NCBI GenBank assembly: GCA_021806345.1
Contig: JAJZXP010000075.1
Location: 1 to 6,024 of the forward strand
Direction: 5' to 3'
DNA length: 6,024 nucleotides
Source: Thermoplasmata archaeon
Lineage (GTDB): Archaea > Thermoplasmatota > Thermoplasmata > Thermoplasmatales > Thermoplasmataceae
In this document: positions 5,639 to 6,024 of the stretch, one piece after another
How the letters are laid out: each line of letters begins with the position of its first letter
How positions within the stretch are numbered: position 1 is the first letter of the stretch
Translations under genes and position numbers: made by a program
Notes under the pieces: model-generated
Databases searched by the model: none
Seen by the model: only the letters and a program-made list of their open reading frames with translations
What the model was told of the DNA's origin: nothing

Positions 5639-6024
5639 TACTTTTCCTTTATCACTTCAGCTATCGCTGTGTCATGCATTATTTTCTTTATCCTAACGTG
5701 CAAAGTTTGACCAATCTTTACGCCCGGGATAATTATTCTAAAACCCCTGAACATTGCCTTACCTTCTCCGGATTTTCCAACTTCCGTGACCGTAACAGTG
5801 TAATCCTTTCCCTCTTCAAGACTTGATTCCGACGACTTGGATTCTCTGGTAAGTCGGATAGGATGCTGTGCTCCGCACGCCTTGCACACCAGGAGATCAA
5901 CCCTGCCAACTCTCTGTATCTCGGTATCAGGGGATTGACATTCGTAACACTTAACGAACGAATCCATGTACTGTGAAATTTTGTCTTTGATCTGGTCAAT
6001 GCTAACTTTTCTATTTATCAACAA
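5638..6024 (-). CDS. Translation initiation factor aIF2 subunit beta with TRAM domain (5' end outside window)
   Basis: The C-terminal 128 codons of the beta subunit of archaeal aIF2, the trimer that brings initiator Met-tRNA to the small ribosomal subunit. The zinc ribbon is complete: C26 and C29 in CYECQSPDT, C47 and C50 in CKACGAQHP, preceded by the helix linking it to the missing core (numbering from the window edge). After a short Ser-rich linker (61-69) comes a TRAM domain (about 70-128: DYTVTVTEVGKSGEGKAMF, IPGVKIGQ, VRIKKI), an RNA-binding beta-barrel found fused to aIF2-beta in some euryarchaea. The frame is open at the right edge, and the TTG there is not a start; roughly 70-80 residues should lie outside. 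It is the most upstream gene visible of the operon that continues into PIN and ribK. Confidence 0.93.
   Translation of the reverse strand: MLINRKVSIDQIKDKISQYMDSFVKCYECQSPDTEIQRVGRVDLLVCKACGAQHPIRLTRESKSSESSLEEGKDYTVTVTEVGKSGEGKAMFRGFRIIIPGVKIGQTLHVRIKKIMHDTAIAEVIKEK

Noticed and set aside
5733..5999. Leftward 88-aa frame overlapping aIF2-beta
   Set aside because: It runs out of frame through the zinc ribbon and TRAM coding sequence, which is clearly the real gene.

Overview
The window looks like chromosomal DNA of a Thermoplasmatales-type archaeon. The evidence is a transketolase split into N- and C-terminal subunits next to a short transaldolase, an archaeal aIF2-beta carrying a C-terminal TRAM domain, a CTP-dependent riboflavin kinase fused to a winged helix, archaeal TATA-like boxes, and Shine-Dalgarno sites built on GAGGTG/GGGTG. 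Lineage is inferred from gene content only. No tRNA, rRNA, CRISPR, insertion sequence or phage gene was recognised.

Left part (1-2970): the C-terminal half of an MFS transporter reads rightward and stops two bases from the end of a leftward operon. That operon reads tktN (2970 to 2140), tktC (2138 to 1182) and transaldolase (1198 to 533). These supply the carbon-shuffling step of the non-oxidative pentose phosphate pathway, moving 2-carbon and 3-carbon units between sugar phosphates. The genes overlap or abut, so co-translation is likely.

Middle (2971-4482): a divergent intergenic region of about 320 bases separates the operon from a rightward accessory-looking cluster. The cluster has a possible 36-codon leader ORF (3187-3297), a 300-aa protein with an N-terminal C2H2-like zinc knuckle and a body resembling the TENA/PqqC (heme-oxygenase-like) fold, and an 85-aa acidic orphan. 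The intergenic DNA holds TATA-like boxes and two pairs of short repeats that could be regulator sites. This is the least explained part of the window.

Right part (4594-6024): a leftward operon runs from aIF2-beta-TRAM (5' end outside the window) to a PIN-domain nuclease and then the HTH-riboflavin kinase. The stop of each gene touches the start signals of the next. It pairs translation initiation and probable RNA processing with FMN synthesis. An A/T-rich spacer at 4483-4593 between convergent genes contains a candidate bidirectional terminator.

Start choice mattered in several genes. For the zinc-knuckle protein and riboflavin kinase, an upstream in-frame GTG is part of the Shine-Dalgarno site, so the shorter ATG start was used. 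Transaldolase was shortened by 37 codons to the family start behind a strong GGAGGAG site.
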